DNA from: Azospirillaceae bacterium
GTDB lineage: Bacteria > Pseudomonadota > Alphaproteobacteria > Azospirillales > Azospirillaceae
Length of the DNA stretch: 34,616 bases
Direction: 5' to 3'
Assembly (NCBI GenBank): GCA_035645145.1
Contig: DASQNC010000041.1
Span: 1-34,616, forward strand
The position numbers and the translations under genes were made by a program. Below the pieces are notes generated by a model, which did not search any database, was not told where the DNA came from, and saw only the letters and a program-made list of their open reading frames with translations. Shown piece by piece: positions 34,362-34,616 of this stretch (position 1 is the stretch's first letter; each line of letters opens with the position of its first letter).

Positions 34362-34558
34362 TCCGGCGCCCGGTCCTTGGTCCGCCCGTCCCGGGTGACG
34401 ATGCCAACCGCACCGGCCACGGCCACACCGGCGGTGGCGATGGCTTCGGCCTGCTCCGGCGACACATGGACGCCGAAGGCGGCGGCCACGGCGATCAGGC
34501 CGAGCCAGGTGGACCGTTCGCGGGCACGGTCGAGGAGGAACGTCGAAAGGGCTTTCAT
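34358..34558 (-). CDS. Probable phage holin
   Basis: A 66-aa protein with one or two short hydrophobic segments (TWLGLIAVAAAFGV and AEAIATAGVAVAGAVGIVT) and a polar C-terminus, as in small holins of prophages in this group. Holins make holes in the inner membrane that release or activate the endolysin. GGGAG stands seven bases before the ATG, which overlaps the stop of the preceding gene as ATGA. Confidence 0.75.
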   Translation of the reverse strand: MKALSTFLLDRARERSTWLGLIAVAAAFGVHVSPEQAEAIATAGVAVAGAVGIVTRDGRTKDRAPE

Positions 34559-34616
34559 GCGGTGTCTCCCAGGAAAAGCCGGCGCTCGGCATCGCGTCGG
34601 CGGGTGAGGCCCGGCA
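34555..34616 (-). CDS. C-terminal end of a probable phage endolysin (cut by the window)
   Basis: Only the last 19 codons are in the window: GLTRRRDAERRLFLGDTA preceded by Pro. A 'GL-x-RR-x-x-E' helix at the very end is typical of small phage peptidoglycan hydrolases. The position directly before a holin with an ATGA overlap supports an endolysin. The enzyme class cannot be told from this fragment. Confidence 0.5.
   Translation of the reverse strand, partial: PGLTRRRDAERRLFLGDTA

Noticed and set aside
1-34616. CRISPR array or complete insertion sequence
   Set aside because: No regularly spaced direct repeats and no intact transposase or terminal inverted repeats were seen by eye.

Overview
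The window is high-GC, double-stranded chromosomal DNA from an alphaproteobacterium, most likely a Rhodospirillales/Azospirillaceae-type organism. This rests on the gene order murA - DUF2948 - hisG - hisD - UPF0262 - LMW phosphatase - infA - maf - RNase E/G - yacG, which is a conserved alphaproteobacterial block, and on the GC-rich codon use. I cannot name the species from sequence alone.

Region 1 (1-1900) is mostly non-coding or decayed. It holds one doubtful small ORF and, on the minus strand, frameshifted remnants of a PIG-L/LmbE-type deacetylase followed by a GNAT (BcsL/CelD-like) acyltransferase. Region 2 (1913-3803) holds a minus-strand LuxR-type regulator with a degenerate receiver domain, then about 1.1 kb of AT-rich non-coding DNA.

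Region 3 (3804-16552) is a tightly packed plus-strand exopolysaccharide/capsule operon: Gfo/Idh/MocA sugar dehydrogenase, DegT-type sugar aminotransferase, initiating phosphoglycosyltransferase, Alg14/Alg13-like glycosyltransferase, FemAB/BioF2-like acyltransferase, MurJ-like flippase, Wzy/O-antigen-ligase-like polymerase, Wzc-type tyrosine autokinase/co-polymerase, a second FemAB-like acyltransferase and a SAM methyltransferase. The first two genes probably make an amino sugar, the next two start and extend a lipid-linked unit, the flippase, polymerase and kinase export and polymerise it, and the acyl- and methyltransferases decorate it. After a 570-base AT-rich gap comes a right-handed beta-helix/RTX protein (17124-19085), a probable type I-secreted protein that may act on the polysaccharide. 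No outer-membrane exporter and only one ordinary glycosyltransferase are present.

Region 4 (19316-25543) is a metabolic and signalling segment. It has a class III nucleotide cyclase with a TolB-like middle domain and TPR tail, a succinylglutamate desuccinylase/aspartoacylase-family zinc hydrolase, an Lrp/AsnC regulator divergent from an arginase - ornithine cyclodeaminase operon (arginine to ornithine to proline), and a PAS-domain protein that probably starts at TTG.

Region 5 (25577-33711) is the conserved housekeeping block on the minus strand, with DUF3072 and tRNA-Phe(GAA) beyond its end. Region 6 (33826-34616) has tRNA-Thr(GGT) with a clear promoter, followed at once by an opposing phage lysis cassette: C-terminus of a probable endolysin, holin, i-spanin and an overlapping o-spanin. 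The right edge of the window is therefore the end of a prophage or prophage remnant lying against a tRNA gene.
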